Origin: an uncultured Marinicella sp. | GTDB taxonomy: Bacteria; Pseudomonadota; Gammaproteobacteria; Xanthomonadales; Marinicellaceae | Length of the DNA stretch: 64,000 nt | Assembly (NCBI GenBank): GCA_947502925.1 | Contig: CANNBS010000006.1 | Location: 1-64,000, forward strand | Direction of reading: 5' to 3' | Shown here: piece by piece, positions 8,591 through 18,763 of the stretch | Layout of the letters: every line of letters starts with the position of its first letter | How positions within the stretch are numbered: the stretch's first letter is position 1 | Notes under the pieces: model-generated | The model's input: the letters and a program-made list of their open reading frames with translations, nothing else | Told to the model about the DNA's origin: nothing | The model's database searches: none | Program-made: the position numbers and the translations under genes

Positions 8591-11347
8591 TTACATGTCG
8601 CCCAATAATTTATCGGCTTCGGACTTCTGGGCTTCACTGCCTTCAGCTTTCACTTCATCAAGCAAGTTCTTCGCACCTTCAGTGTCACCCATTTCGATAT
8701 AGGCTTTGGCCAAATCTAATTTGGTCTCTATGACGTCACCATCACTCATTAAATCATCTAAGCCTAAATCAATATCTTCATCATCCATATCATCGTGTTC
8801 GTGTTCAGTTTCAAAACTGGTGGCCTGGTCATCTTCATCTAAACTTAAAGACTCCTCAAATTCATCATATTCTTCTTCCGACTGATCCGTTAAATCCTCA
8901 TTATCGTCATCCGAATCTTCACTGTATTCATCATCCATTTCATCTAAATCAGATAAAAAGTCATCATCCGAAAAGGCATCATCATCGTCTTCAACTGTCA
9001 CATCGCTCTGGTCATCGTCCTCATCCATATCAGAAGCGTCGAGCTCATCATCCAACTCAGACAATTCGGCCTCTAAATCAAAAACGCCATCATCGTCGGA
9101 TGTTTCTTCTTCACTGATGTCCTCTGACAATACGTCATCGTTGTCCTCATCAGAATCATCTTCATCAAGCTCTGACAAATCAAAATCATCATCAAAACTG
9201 TCATCAGCTTTAAAGGGTTCGGGATCATATTCCTTGGTGGGAGTTTCATAGTCTGAAACATCCGATAAGTCACCGGTCAATGGGTCTTCGTCATCATCTG
9301 AATCTTCATCAGAATCCGAGCCTGGCTCATCATCATCGAAGTCGAAATCAAAATCATCGTCATCATCGTCTTCGTCACTGTCATCAAAAGCCAAAGAATT
9401 ATCCAGTTCAGCCAACACATCATCAGAATCATCATCTAAGTCATCTTCAAAAGAGTCAAGATCTTCATCCTGATAGGAATCGTCGTCACTGTCATCATCA
9501 ATACCAACCGGCGTGGTCAGAACAGTTTCATCGTCTTCATCCAGCGTCGCTTCATCACTATCAACAGCCGCATCATGCTGGTCATCCTTTTTATCTCGAG
9601 CGGATTTAATATCATCTAAAAAGCTGCTTTCTTCTGCCGGATCTTCATCACCTCGATTAAACATTCTGGGCAACAATATGATTAAGAACAGCACCACTAA
9701 GCCTATAATAACCCACAGTATATTCTGTTGAATCCAATTAATGGCAGAGGTGTACCAGGGCTCATCAACTTGTACCGGCTGCTGTGGCGTGGTAACGGCT
9801 GATTCTTCAACCAACGGTTCATCTTCAACACTGTCATCGTCAAGCACTGAATCATCCGACATTGCTGTTGCGTCATCCTCATTTAAATCAGTAGCCTGTT
9901 CGCCCTCATCAACAATCAAACCATCATCTGTTACAGATTCAGCGTCTTCATTAAGTTCGGTCATGTCGCCAGTGGTTTCTGCGTCCCATATATCATCTTC
10001 TATGGCATCATCTTCTAAGGCATCATCTTCTAAGGCATCATCTTCCAGAACATCCTCTTCAAGAGCGCCTTCATCCACATTATCTTCAGAAGCCAAAGAG
10101 TCAAATCCCCCTTCATTTAAGGTGTCGACTTCGGTGTTGGCTTGTGCCATCTGGCCTTCTAAATTGGCCATGTCATCATCTTGTAACTCCAGCGCCGATT
10201 GCTGTTCATCAACAATACTTTCTAACTCAGAAACCCGTGACTTCAGCTCTTCATTTTCACTACTGGCATTATAGGCCTCTTCATCACTGAGCCCGCTGTT
10301 ACCTGAATCAGCGAGATCGCCTTGTGTTTGTTGGCTGTCGGTGTCATCACCTTCACCACCTGATAATTGCACACCGTAGTCAACACTTTCGGTGGGACTG
10401 TCATCGACATCAGCCTGAGATTCAGACTGAAAGCTGCTGTAACTGTCATCAGCAGTGGCCCAACGGCTGTTATGCGACTCAAATTCTGCCAACGCCTGTT
10501 GATAACTAAAATCATCAACCACATCAGCATCAGGCATTTGCAAGGTACTGCCCTGAATCATTTCATTGACATTATTGTTTAAAAACGCATCGGGATTGTT
10601 GTTATAAATCGCCATCATCATTTGATGTGTGGTGACATCGCCCGGCTTATTTTGGTTGGCAATGCGCCATAAAGTATCACCGGCATTCACATAAACTTCA
10701 TCGGCCATAATATCCAGGGATTCAGATACATTTTCATCCATGGGTGTTTCTACTGTAAATTCAGTGTCATCTTGCGCGGGTTCAGATACATTCGACTCTT
10801 CGTAAGCTTCATTCAAATCCTGGCTAACAGGTGGAATGTCATCGCTTTGTACCGTCACCGCATCATCTTGTACATCAGCCATGGTTTCAGTCGTTTGTTC
10901 CGCAGGCGCCGACTCAGTCACAGGCACACTGACAGAACCGCGGGTGCTGGTTTGATAGCTGGGCGGATCTAACAACAGGGTAAATTCACGCAGAATACGG
11001 CCATTGGACCAGCTTACGTCCAATAACAAGGACACGATGGGTTCTGAAACAGGACCATTGGAGGTCACATTAATTTTGTAGGGGTTGTCCTCATCAACTG
11101 ACACCATGATATGGGCGGGAACAAAGGATTTATCCAGCCCGACTTTTTTATAGTCATCTGCACTCGCCAGTTTAACCGATACCTGATCGATGGCTTCGTC
11201 ATTATTGGCCATAATATCAATACTGGCGTTCAAAGGTTCATCCAGAGCCGAATTGACCTGGATTTTGCCCATGCCCAAAGAAAACGTGTTCTGTGACACA
11301 AAAACCAGACTAAAAACCAGTGCCAATATAATTAATTTGTGTTTCAT
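8591..11347 (-). CDS. fimV: FimV-like polar hub protein with LysM domain
   Basis: A 918-residue envelope protein that in Pseudomonas organises type IV pilus and polar signalling complexes. In order: a signal peptide (about 1-24); the FimV N-terminal domain starting LGMGKIQVNSALDEPLNA; a LysM peptidoglycan-binding domain (about 215-275, VNAGDTLWRIANQN); a short coiled coil (about 365-410); one transmembrane helix (about 540-560). A very long Asp/Glu-rich cytoplasmic region follows, then the C-terminal FimV/TPR-like motif (TKLDLAKAYIEMGDTEGAKN). An internal EDDAL repeat near 430-450 is encoded by tandem 15-bp units around 10000-10060. Position between asd and truA matches other gammaproteobacteria. 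The acidic region makes alternative frames look open and serine- or histidine-rich. Confidence 0.93.
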   Translation of the reverse strand: MKHKLIILALVFSLVFVSQNTFSLGMGKIQVNSALDEPLNASIDIMANNDEAIDQVSVKLASADDYKKVGLDKSFVPAHIMVSVDEDNPYKINVTSNGPVSEPIVSLLLDVSWSNGRILREFTLLLDPPSYQTSTRGSVSVPVTESAPAEQTTETMADVQDDAVTVQSDDIPPVSQDLNEAYEESNVSEPAQDDTEFTVETPMDENVSESLDIMADEVYVNAGDTLWRIANQNKPGDVTTHQMMMAIYNNNPDAFLNNNVNEMIQGSTLQMPDADVVDDFSYQQALAEFESHNSRWATADDSYSSFQSESQADVDDSPTESVDYGVQLSGGEGDDTDSQQTQGDLADSGNSGLSDEEAYNASSENEELKSRVSELESIVDEQQSALELQDDDMANLEGQMAQANTEVDTLNEGGFDSLASEDNVDEGALEEDVLEDDALEDDALEDDAIEDDIWDAETTGDMTELNEDAESVTDDGLIVDEGEQATDLNEDDATAMSDDSVLDDDSVEDEPLVEESAVTTPQQPVQVDEPWYTSAINWIQQNILWVIIGLVVLFLIILLPRMFNRGDEDPAEESSFLDDIKSARDKKDDQHDAAVDSDEATLDEDDETVLTTPVGIDDDSDDDSYQDEDLDSFEDDLDDDSDDVLAELDNSLAFDDSDEDDDDDDFDFDFDDDEPGSDSDEDSDDDEDPLTGDLSDVSDYETPTKEYDPEPFKADDSFDDDFDLSELDEDDSDEDNDDVLSEDISEEETSDDDGVFDLEAELSELDDELDASDMDEDDDQSDVTVEDDDDAFSDDDFLSDLDEMDDEYSEDSDDDNEDLTDQSEEEYDEFEESLSLDEDDQATSFETEHEHDDMDDEDIDLGLDDLMSDGDVIETKLDLAKAYIEMGDTEGAKNLLDEVKAEGSEAQKSEADKLLGDM

Positions 11348-11521
11348 AATTTACCCGTGTATGTGCTGTTAGATACGACTTTTAAAGATGATAGTAACTA
11401 ATTCTACAATAAAATAGCAAGAATTTAACTAAAAAATAACCGCTAAGCTGTTCTTTTTTACAGGGTTTTAACCTGACAAAGCCACGACTATAAGCTCAAT
11501 AACAAATTAAAATGAGTCTGC

Positions 11522-12544
11522 TCAAGCAAGCAATTGTATTAATTTTTCTGCAATCTGAACACTGTTTAAGGCCGCACCTTTGCGAATATTGTCCGCCACA
11601 ATCCACATATTCAGCCCTTTTGGATAAGAAATATCTTCACGAATCCGGCCCACATATACCGCATCATGACCCGCGGCTGTTAACGCCGGCGAGGGATAAG
11701 TCAGTTCTTTGGGATCATCCATTATTTCCACACCCTCCATATCTGCCATCAGACGGCGTGCTTCAGCGGCTGTGATTTTATCGCGGGTTTCGATGTGGAC
11801 GGCTTCGGCATGCCCGTAAAAAACCGGCACCCGAACGCATGTCGGATTCACCTGAATACTGCGGTCACCGAAAATTTTCTGGGTTTCCCAGACCATTTTC
11901 ATTTCTTCGCGGGTATAACCGTTGTCCTGAAAGTCATCAATATGCGGAATCACATTAAAGGCAATTTGCCCAGAAAACACCTGTTGTTGCAGCGGTTTAA
12001 AGTTCAACAAATTACGTGTCTGTGAAGATAATTCATCTATACCCTTTTGCCCCGCTCCTGACACCGACTGATAGGTCGAAACATTAATACGTTCAATCAC
12101 TGCAGCTTTATGAATCGGCGCCAGCGCCATCACCATCTGAATGGTGGAACAGTTGGGATTGGCAATTAAATAGGTGTCCTGATAACGGTTTAATTCCGCA
12201 CCGTTGACTTCCGGCACCACCAAAGGCACATCTTCTTCATTACGAAAATATGAAGTGTTATCTATCACAACACATTTGGCATCCACCGCCCGTGAAGCAT
12301 ATTGCGATGAAACCCGACTGCCCGCAGTAAAAAAGGCCATATCATAACCTTTAAAATTAAAGGCTTCTAAAGGCTGCACCGTCAGCGATTTCTTTTTATA
12401 AGACATCACCTCACCGGCACTGTTGGTACTGGCCAGCAAAGCCAGCTTATTCACCGGAAAATCCCGTGATTCCAGCAATTCCAGAATCACCCGCCCCACC
12501 GCACCGGTGGCACCGACAATGGCAATATTAAGTTCTTTATTCAT
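11522..12544 (-). CDS. asd: Aspartate-semialdehyde dehydrogenase
   Basis: A 340-residue NADPH enzyme that reduces aspartyl phosphate to aspartate semialdehyde, the branch point to lysine, diaminopimelate, threonine and methionine. The Rossmann loop is IVGATGAVGRVI near the N-terminus. Catalytic Cys132 is in NPNCSTIQ, and GAGQKGIDEL follows. The type without the long E. coli insertions is typical beside fimV. The 174-bp gap to fimV is A/T-rich and contains no gene I can see. Confidence 0.96.
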   Translation of the reverse strand: MNKELNIAIVGATGAVGRVILELLESRDFPVNKLALLASTNSAGEVMSYKKKSLTVQPLEAFNFKGYDMAFFTAGSRVSSQYASRAVDAKCVVIDNTSYFRNEEDVPLVVPEVNGAELNRYQDTYLIANPNCSTIQMVMALAPIHKAAVIERINVSTYQSVSGAGQKGIDELSSQTRNLLNFKPLQQQVFSGQIAFNVIPHIDDFQDNGYTREEMKMVWETQKIFGDRSIQVNPTCVRVPVFYGHAEAVHIETRDKITAAEARRLMADMEGVEIMDDPKELTYPSPALTAAGHDAVYVGRIREDISYPKGLNMWIVADNIRKGAALNSVQIAEKLIQLLA

Positions 12545-12577
12545 AATTTATATTTTAAGTATTAGTGTGTTTTTAGA

Positions 12578-13105
12578 TTAAGCTCGATGCTTGCGTGTTT
12601 CTGTCTTTCGAAATCCATACACCGTCAAGAACATCAGCACCATTAATAAACCAATAGCCCAAGCACTCAGGAAAGGCACCGATACCGGTTCAGCAACACC
12701 TTGCACAGAAAACTCAAGCAATTCACCTAAAGGATAACCCAATGGATCATTAATCGATTGCGGAATATCCAAAGGCCCGCCCACCGTATAGACTTGTAGA
12801 GTATAGTCACCTGCTGACAAAGTACCAATATCATAAAACATCGTAAAATCATAAATGTAAGGACATGGACTGTAACCATAAGCAACAAAGACAAAAGTGA
12901 TGTGGTTATTTTCAGATAAATGAAAAAATGTTGGATATGAATCGCTACTGCCAATACAAGGCGGAATATGTGCTGCAATACTAATCCTCACTGCGTCTTC
13001 AACTGTAATGTGTTCTGGCAAAACCCCAGTTCTTGGAAACGCCGAGTTTCCGGCAACAGACAATGCGTTCCAGAATAGTAAGTACAGTAATATTATCTTT
13101 TTCAT
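12578..13105 (-). CDS. Secreted protein with IPTL-CTERM-like anchor (paralog 1)
   Basis: A 175-residue protein with a signal peptide (about 1-19) and a C-terminal tail: VPFLSAWAIGLLMVLM followed by a basic end. This resembles the IPTL-CTERM motif-helix-basic layout of exported proteins thought to be processed by exosortase-like rhombosortases. The middle is a probable beta-rich domain with PPCIGS and MFYDIGTLSAGDYTLQV. The next minus-strand gene shares this layout, so they are tandem paralogs. Function is unknown. It lies between asd and aroC. Confidence 0.72.
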   Translation of the reverse strand: MKKIILLYLLFWNALSVAGNSAFPRTGVLPEHITVEDAVRISIAAHIPPCIGSSDSYPTFFHLSENNHITFVFVAYGYSPCPYIYDFTMFYDIGTLSAGDYTLQVYTVGGPLDIPQSINDPLGYPLGELLEFSVQGVAEPVSVPFLSAWAIGLLMVLMFLTVYGFRKTETRKHRA

Positions 13106-13115
13106 GATATCACCG

Positions 13116-13676
13116 TTATCTCATCGTATTTTTCTTATAATTAAACACCATGAGCGAAGATACCATCATCAACAATATTAACAGCAAAATATTTTTCCAC
13201 GACAAAGTGCTGACCTGTTGCGGCAAGCCTCTAACAGTAAAACTGACTGGTTCGCCAAACGCTTCGGAAAAAAAATAATCAGGTAATGGGAATGGTGGAA
13301 TTTGATCCTGAGTAAAACCTGATGTTTGGATATAATTAGTATTAATAATATACTCACCCTCTCCTAAAACACCCAAATCATAAAATACTCTTGGCGCAGG
13401 ATTGAAAGGAATGGGATTACAAAGCGGTCCGGTCGTGGCCAAGACCTTTAACGTTATATTGTTACCATCGGATGCCAAATTATGAGTTTCTCCAATACTG
13501 TTTTCTTGCGGAATGTCTAAACACGGTGGGTAATACTTTTCAAATAAACCAACCCTCACCCTATCACCAACTTGTGGATTAGGTGGATCAATAACCACCG
13601 GAGACTCCCAAATAATCTCACCAGCTGTAGATATATTTGTGATAAATAATGAAATTAATAAAAAATATTTAATCAT
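13116..13676 (-). CDS. Secreted protein with C-terminal anchor (paralog 2)
   Basis: A 186-residue protein. I start it at the ATG giving [19 protein letters not shown], a good signal peptide; the 13 upstream in-frame residues are basic and lie inside aroC. The body parallels its neighbour ([35 protein letters not shown]). It ends with [17 protein letters not shown] and a Lys/Arg tail, again an IPTL-like anchor. The start overlaps the aroC end by 8 bp, so it is probably co-transcribed from aroC. Function is unknown. Confidence 0.75.
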   Translation of the reverse strand: MIKYFLLISLFITNISTAGEIIWESPVVIDPPNPQVGDRVRVGLFEKYYPPCLDIPQENSIGETHNLASDGNNITLKVLATTGPLCNPIPFNPAPRVFYDLGVLGEGEYIINTNYIQTSGFTQDQIPPFPLPDYFFSEAFGEPVSFTVRGLPQQVSTLSWKNILLLILLMMVSSLMVFNYKKNTMR

Positions 13677-14742
13677 GTTGATTGCTGCCAATCTGCGCTT
13701 GATGGCGCAGGCCATGATCCATTAATACCAACGCCATCATGGCTTCGACAATGGGCGCGGCGCGAATACCGACGCACGGGTCATGGCGGCCTTTGGTGAC
13801 CACCGTAACCGGCTCACCTGCTTCATTGATGCTTTGCGCCGGTAAGCGCAGGGACGACGTGGGTTTAAAAGCCACTTTCAGGGTAATGTCCTGGCCAGTA
13901 GAGATACCGGCGAGAATACCGCCGGCGTGATTGCTCTGAAATTCACCGTCGATGATTTCATCACGATGAACACTGCCTGACTGTGCCACCGAATCAAATC
14001 CGGCACCAATATCCACGCCTTTGGTGGCATTAATGCTCATCATGGCCAGCGCCAGTTCCGCATCCAGCTTACCGTACACCGGCTCGCCCCAACCGGCCGG
14101 TACATTCACCGCTTTGGCGCTGATGGCGGCGCCGACAGAATCACCGGATTTGCGCAGTTTATGCATAAACTCTTCTAATTCCGGCACTCGATTAATTTCG
14201 CCGGTAAAAAACGGACTGTCATCTATTTTCGATAAATCCCCTGCCTGCAGCTGAATGTCGCCTATTTGCGACAGCCAGGCGGTAATTTCAATACCATGCT
14301 GTTTTTTCAGCCATTTTTTCGCCAACGCACCGGCCGCCACGCGCATGGTGGTTTCGCGTGCCGATGAACGACCGCCGCCGCGATAATCACGGATGCCGTA
14401 TTTTTTCCAGTAGCTGTAATCGCCGTGACCTGGGCGGATTTGTGTGGCGATGTTGCTGTAATCTTTACTTTTGGCATCGGTGTTTTCAATAATCAGACCG
14501 ATGGGGTGACCGGTGGTTATGCCTTCAAACACACCGCTGACGATTTGCACATCATCCTGTTCACGTCGTTGTGAGGTGTGTTTCGAACGACCGGTGGCGC
14601 GTCGTTTTAATTCATGTTTAATTTCGTCGGCGGTTATCGGCATCCCTGGCGGAAAGCCATCCAGCACACAGCCGATGGTTGAACCGTGGGATTCACCAAA
14701 AGAGGTGAATCGTAAATTTTTACCGAAGGTATTATGCGACAT
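13669..14742 (-). CDS. aroC: Chorismate synthase
   Basis: A 357-residue FMN-dependent enzyme that makes chorismate from EPSP, the last step of the shikimate pathway. I chose the ATG giving [12 protein letters not shown], which lines up with the family N-terminus before the signature [15 protein letters not shown]. An ATG three codons upstream is possible. [11 protein letters not shown] and [11 protein letters not shown] are conserved active-site loops. It overlaps prmB by 11 bp at its start and the secreted protein gene by 8 bp at its end. Confidence 0.96.
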   Translation of the reverse strand: MSHNTFGKNLRFTSFGESHGSTIGCVLDGFPPGMPITADEIKHELKRRATGRSKHTSQRREQDDVQIVSGVFEGITTGHPIGLIIENTDAKSKDYSNIATQIRPGHGDYSYWKKYGIRDYRGGGRSSARETTMRVAAGALAKKWLKKQHGIEITAWLSQIGDIQLQAGDLSKIDDSPFFTGEINRVPELEEFMHKLRKSGDSVGAAISAKAVNVPAGWGEPVYGKLDAELALAMMSINATKGVDIGAGFDSVAQSGSVHRDEIIDGEFQSNHAGGILAGISTGQDITLKVAFKPTSSLRLPAQSINEAGEPVTVVTKGRHDPCVGIRAAPIVEAMMALVLMDHGLRHQAQIGSNQHD

Positions 14743-15664
14743 GGGTTTCAATAAAGGCCTGAAAGTAAGGCTGGTACTTTATCAAATCCCGGCGATTAAA
14801 AACACATATTCCTAGTCCGCCATGGTGAAATTCAAGCCATTCAATGGGCACATCCGGTAAAGCCACTTGTAAGGTATCGTCGTTATAGCCCACTTCCAGA
14901 TACAGCATGCCTTTTTCAGTTAAATAATCAGCGGCTGAGGCCAGAATTTTAATCGGCAGTAATAATCCGTCGGCCGGACTCACCAGCGCCATGGTTGGTT
15001 CATGGCTAAATTCTTCAGGCAAATCGCTGTGTTCTGCGTCACTGACATAGGGGGGATTGCTGACAATCAAATCATAGCTGTCATGAATATGCTGCCATAA
15101 ATCTGATTCTATCAGCCGACACCGATCGTCCAGTTGTAAATCCTGTCGATTCTGCGCAGCCACAGCCAAAGCCCCGGAGGATAGATCCGCCAGATCCACC
15201 TGACAGTGGGGATAATAATGCGACACAGCCAGACCAATACAACCACTGCCGGTGCATAAGTCCAGCACTTGATGAACGTGTTCCATGTCCACATGGGGCT
15301 GAAATCCGCGGTCAATCAATTCGGCAAAAGGCGAGCGCGGAATCAGCACCCGCTCATCCACGCGGAATTTTAATCCGGCAAACAGCGAAAAACCCACCAC
15401 ATAGCTCATGGGTCGTTGTTGCTGAATGCGTTGCTTTAAAAGCGCATAGGCCTGTTTTTGTTGTGCTTCGCTGACGGGTTGCTGCGCCATTGTGTTAAGT
15501 GTTTCAAAATCCACATCCAATACAGCCATTAACAACAAAACCACATCATCTTCGGCCAGTTCCGTGCCCTGGCCGTAACTCACTTCTGCTGTGGTTAGCC
15601 CATCAAGTAGTTGTCTGAACAGATCTGTTAAGTTCACTTGAATTATGAGAATTAGATAAAACAT
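14732..15664 (-). CDS. prmB: Ribosomal protein L3 glutamine methyltransferase
   Basis: A SAM-dependent N5-glutamine methyltransferase of the HemK/PrmB family. It has the N-terminal helical domain, [17 protein letters not shown], the SAM-binding [12 protein letters not shown] and the catalytic [11 protein letters not shown] before the Rossmann domain favours PrmB over PrmC, and prmB-aroC pairing is common. The start is uncertain. The ATG used here gives 310 residues, the E. coli length, but it overlaps a TATAAT that could be a -10 box. A GTG at 15637 (301 residues) would avoid that. Confidence 0.9.
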   Translation of the reverse strand: MFYLILIIQVNLTDLFRQLLDGLTTAEVSYGQGTELAEDDVVLLLMAVLDVDFETLNTMAQQPVSEAQQKQAYALLKQRIQQQRPMSYVVGFSLFAGLKFRVDERVLIPRSPFAELIDRGFQPHVDMEHVHQVLDLCTGSGCIGLAVSHYYPHCQVDLADLSSGALAVAAQNRQDLQLDDRCRLIESDLWQHIHDSYDLIVSNPPYVSDAEHSDLPEEFSHEPTMALVSPADGLLLPIKILASAADYLTEKGMLYLEVGYNDDTLQVALPDVPIEWLEFHHGGLGICVFNRRDLIKYQPYFQAFIETHVA

Positions 15665-15722
15665 TATACAATGCCTGTTTTTACCTCGATTGGCAATCAT
15701 TAATCATCTTTGGAGAAATTTA

Positions 15723-16322
15723 ATGCGTATTGTTTTTAGTCTGTTTATTGTTTTGTTTTTGGCTGCCTGTCAGTCCGATCAGTCAACAGATATTCACAAT
15801 CAGGATTTTAAGGCATTAAAGGTTTTTCCACAACCACTACCTCTGGATGGTCTTGAGCTCATCAGCAAAACCGGTGAAACCGTTTCAGTAAATGACTTAG
15901 CGGGTAATTACAGCGTGGTATTTTTTGGCTTTACCCATTGTCCGGATATTTGTCCGACCACACTGCTGGATATGCAAAAAATTAACAAAAAACTTGAGCA
16001 AAACAATCAGCCGACACCGAACTTTGTGTTTATTTCGGTGGATCCTGAACGTGACAGCCCGGATGTGCTCAAGGAATACATTGCTTACTTTAATCCCGAC
16101 TTTAAGGCCTACACCGCAGATGCCGAAAACTTAAAAAAACTGGCGGCCACATTGGGCGTGGCTTATAGAGTTGAAGACCACGAACCGGGCGCGAAGAACT
16201 ATCAGGTGGATCACACCGCTGCCTGGTTTGTTCTGAATAAGGACGCCCAGCGGGTGGGTATTTTTACCACGCCCCATGAGATCGACACCATCACCGCCGA
16301 CTTACAAAAACTGGTTCAATAA
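15723..16322 (+). CDS. SCO1/SenC-family copper chaperone lipoprotein
   Basis: A 199-residue thioredoxin-fold lipoprotein that delivers copper to the CuA site of cytochrome c oxidase or acts as a periplasmic thiol reductase. The lipobox is VLFLAAC. Copper ligands are the CPDIC pair in GFTHCPDICP and the His in VDHTAAW. I chose the ATG after a GGAG site with 7-nt spacing; an in-frame upstream extension lacks support. The stop overlaps the psd start by one base (TAATG). Confidence 0.92.
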   Translation: MRIVFSLFIVLFLAACQSDQSTDIHNQDFKALKVFPQPLPLDGLELISKTGETVSVNDLAGNYSVVFFGFTHCPDICPTTLLDMQKINKKLEQNNQPTPNFVFISVDPERDSPDVLKEYIAYFNPDFKAYTADAENLKKLAATLGVAYRVEDHEPGAKNYQVDHTAAWFVLNKDAQRVGIFTTPHEIDTITADLQKLVQ

Positions 16323-17164
16323 TGCAAAAAATAGCTTTGTTTTTTCAATATGTTCTGCCGCATCGGCTGTTATCACGGCTGATGTATTACCTGATGCGGA
16401 TTAAAGTGAAGCCGATTAAAAATTTTACCATTAAAACCATGGTCAGGAAATTTGATATTAACCTGGATGAAGCGGCTGAATCTGATTTTGAGGCCTATCC
16501 GCACTTTAATGCCTTTTTTACCCGGGCATTAAAAACGGATGCCCGACCCATCAATACTGCTTCGAATCAGCTTGTTGCTCCGGTGGATGGCGTTGTTTCA
16601 CAACTGGGCGAGATTAAACAAGGTCGCATTATCCAGGCCAAAAATCACAGTTATAGCGTCAAAGAACTGCTGGCCACTGAAATTGATGCCGATTACCGGG
16701 ATGGTCAGTTTATCACCATTTATTTATCTCCCCGGGATTATCACCGCATGCACGCGCCACTGGATTGTTGCTTAAAAAGCATGCGCCATATCCCGGGTCG
16801 ATTATTCAGTGTGGCCGACTGGACCACACAGGAAATCCCTCGTCTGTTTGCCCGCAATGAACGCCTGGTCAACCATTTAGACACCGATCTGGGGCCGGTG
16901 GCTTATGTTTATGTGGGGGCGATTTTTGTTTCCAGCATTGAAACTGTCACAAACGGCGTTATTACACCACCCTATGCGTCAAAACCCGTGAACTTGGTAC
17001 CCCAAGGCCAAACCGACTACCAAAAAGGCGAAGAAATGGGCCGTTTTAATATGGGTTCAACCATTGTCCTGTTACTGCCGAAAGACAGCGTCCGCTTTAA
17101 TTCCGAACTCAAACCCGGTGACATTGTCAAATTAGGCCAATCCATTGCCACCATAAACGATTAA
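16322..17164 (+). CDS. psd: Phosphatidylserine decarboxylase proenzyme
   Basis: A 280-residue inner-membrane enzyme that makes phosphatidylethanolamine. It is a proenzyme that cleaves itself at a Gly-Ser bond to give a pyruvoyl group. The site here is FNMGSTIV (Gly245-Ser246), with MGST in place of the usual LGST. The conserved SPRDYHRMHAP is present. It begins in the stop codon of the SCO1 gene and is followed after 3 bp by a secreted-protein gene, suggesting one operon. Confidence 0.96.
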   Translation: MQKIALFFQYVLPHRLLSRLMYYLMRIKVKPIKNFTIKTMVRKFDINLDEAAESDFEAYPHFNAFFTRALKTDARPINTASNQLVAPVDGVVSQLGEIKQGRIIQAKNHSYSVKELLATEIDADYRDGQFITIYLSPRDYHRMHAPLDCCLKSMRHIPGRLFSVADWTTQEIPRLFARNERLVNHLDTDLGPVAYVYVGAIFVSSIETVTNGVITPPYASKPVNLVPQGQTDYQKGEEMGRFNMGSTIVLLLPKDSVRFNSELKPGDIVKLGQSIATIND

Positions 17165-17167
17165 ACC

Positions 17168-17914
17168 ATGCCAAAAAGTCGATTCTCTACACCACTCTTA
17201 TCGCTATTGACCTTATTTTTACTGTGCTCAGCCGTAACCGCGCAAGACTTACTGCCGGAATCAAACCCGGAATTTCAGTTTGATTATAATATGCCCAAGC
17301 CGATTGAATTTAAATCTCTGCAAGAAGCTGCCCAATGGGCTGATGTGGTCGCTGTGGCGCAAGTGGTCAATATAGATTACCAACAAACCCGTGAACTCAA
17401 TGCCCAGGGACAGGCTTTTTTAACCGTTCGGGTGCCATACAAAGGCGTCAACAAAAATGATTTATTGATTGTCAGCGCCAAGGGATTTGAAGAGTACCAG
17501 TGTTACTACCCGGATCGTGAGAATGAAGGTCAGCGTTATCTGGTGTTTTTAAAAGAAAGCCCCAACAATGACAATGAATACCATGGATTTAAACCCTTTT
17601 GCCAATTACAGATATTATTAGATGATGCAGGCCGTTATCAGTTACGCTATCCGACTGATACCGACATTGAGTTTGATTCTGAACTTATCCAGGAAATCAC
17701 TTATCAAGACCCACATGCGCTGGTAGATGCCACAGAATGGACGTCCATCAGCCGTGAAAAGCATATGGAACAGTTCAACAGCGAACTGATTACCGAAGAA
17801 GATTTATTTCAAAAATATTACTTTTTGAAATACACTCAGGGCATTCCACTCAGTGACATCAGGCCGTTATTAAAGGTACAGAGAAAAGCCGACATTCATT
17901 CAGATCAAATGTAA
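17168..17914 (+). CDS. Secreted protein of unknown function
   Basis: A 248-residue protein with a clear signal peptide (about 1-25, ending AVTA-QD). After it come ADVVAVAQVVN and VPYKGVNKNDLLIV, which look like a beta-rich domain. Two isolated cysteines (EEYQCYYPD and PFCQLQ) could form a disulfide. The C-terminal part is acidic and helical. I do not recognise a family. It lies 3 bp after psd and is probably co-transcribed. Downstream 17914-17960 has an imperfect A/T-rich inverted repeat that could end the transcript. Confidence 0.75.
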   Translation: MPKSRFSTPLLSLLTLFLLCSAVTAQDLLPESNPEFQFDYNMPKPIEFKSLQEAAQWADVVAVAQVVNIDYQQTRELNAQGQAFLTVRVPYKGVNKNDLLIVSAKGFEEYQCYYPDRENEGQRYLVFLKESPNNDNEYHGFKPFCQLQILLDDAGRYQLRYPTDTDIEFDSELIQEITYQDPHALVDATEWTSISREKHMEQFNSELITEEDLFQKYYFLKYTQGIPLSDIRPLLKVQRKADIHSDQM

Positions 17915-18017
17915 GCGCTTAAAAATCAATATAAGGTACTTTTAAGGTGATTTTAACGCTATTTTTAAGCCCTATTGTTTAGGATGAACTTTCTAAAAAA
18001 TAATGAATGGAGCTTTT

Positions 18018-18662
18018 ATGACTAGAATAATAATCACATTACTATTGGCTTTATCAATCACAGCCTGCACCACAACAGACCCCTACACCGGCGAAGAAAA
18101 AGTCCGAAAAAGCGTTAAATACGGTGCCGCAGGTGCGGTTGTTTGCGGCTTAATCGGCGCCACCCGAAATTCTGAATCAGCCCGAAATGCCGCCGCCGGG
18201 TGCGCTGCCATTGGTGCCGGAGTGGGCGCCTACATGGACCATCAGGAAAAAGAATTGCGTGAAGAATTGGCCGGAAGCGGTGTTCAGGTCAGGCGTGATG
18301 GCGATCAGATTCAGCTGATAATGCCGAGCAATATCACTTTTAACACCGATGAATACCTGATTAAGAATGAATTTTATGACACTTTAGACTCAGTGGGCAA
18401 AGTACTTTATAAATATGAAGACACCCAGCTTGAGGTGATTGGTCATACTGATTCTACCGGTGATGACCAATACAATATGAAACTTTCACAAAGACGTGCC
18501 AACAGTGTCGCTTCTTATTTAGAGAACCGTGGCATTCAGGCCGAACGTTTAGCGATTTTAGGCATGGGCGAAACACAACCCATCGCCGATAACAGCACGG
18601 CCAATGGGCGCGCACAAAACCGCCGGGTTGAATTGTATATTACAGCTGCGCCGAATTATTAA
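18018..18662 (+). CDS. OmpA-family peptidoglycan-binding lipoprotein
   Basis: A 214-residue outer-membrane lipoprotein. The lipobox is LSITAC. A glycine/alanine-rich hydrophobic region follows (about 35-75, AAGAVVCGLIGA), as in YiaD/glycine-zipper proteins. The OmpA C-terminal domain binds diaminopimelate in peptidoglycan: LEVIGHTDSTGDDQYNMKLS and the NRRVELYI end are visible. I chose the ATG at 18018 because GGAG lies 5 nt before it; an ATG 15 bp upstream is less likely. Confidence 0.9.
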   Translation: MTRIIITLLLALSITACTTTDPYTGEEKVRKSVKYGAAGAVVCGLIGATRNSESARNAAAGCAAIGAGVGAYMDHQEKELREELAGSGVQVRRDGDQIQLIMPSNITFNTDEYLIKNEFYDTLDSVGKVLYKYEDTQLEVIGHTDSTGDDQYNMKLSQRRANSVASYLENRGIQAERLAILGMGETQPIADNSTANGRAQNRRVELYITAAPNY

Positions 18663-18721
18663 TAGAATATCTTGATACAGGTCATCAGCTTGATGGGAAA
18701 TCCTTAAATTCAAAGCCCTTT

Positions 18722-18736
18722 CGGTTATAATAACCG
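18722..18736. promoter_or_regulatory. Palindrome containing a TATAAT, upstream of the ubi run
   Basis: CGGTTAT-A-ATAACCG is a perfect 7-bp palindrome 27 bp before the next gene. It contains TATAAT (18726-18731), which could be a -10 box, so a repressor bound here would block initiation. No good -35 box is visible at the right distance. Function is inferred. Confidence 0.4.
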
Positions 18737-18763
18737 ACTTTAAATTAAGGAAAGACATTATCA

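Noticed and set aside
9280-9609. Histidine-rich 109-residue plus-strand frame
   Set aside because: Also antisense to the fimV acidic region; no start context or family match.
9741-10274. Serine-rich 177-residue plus-strand frame
   Set aside because: It is the complement of the Asp/Glu-rich fimV coding sequence; composition is a by-product of GAT/GAA codons on the other strand.
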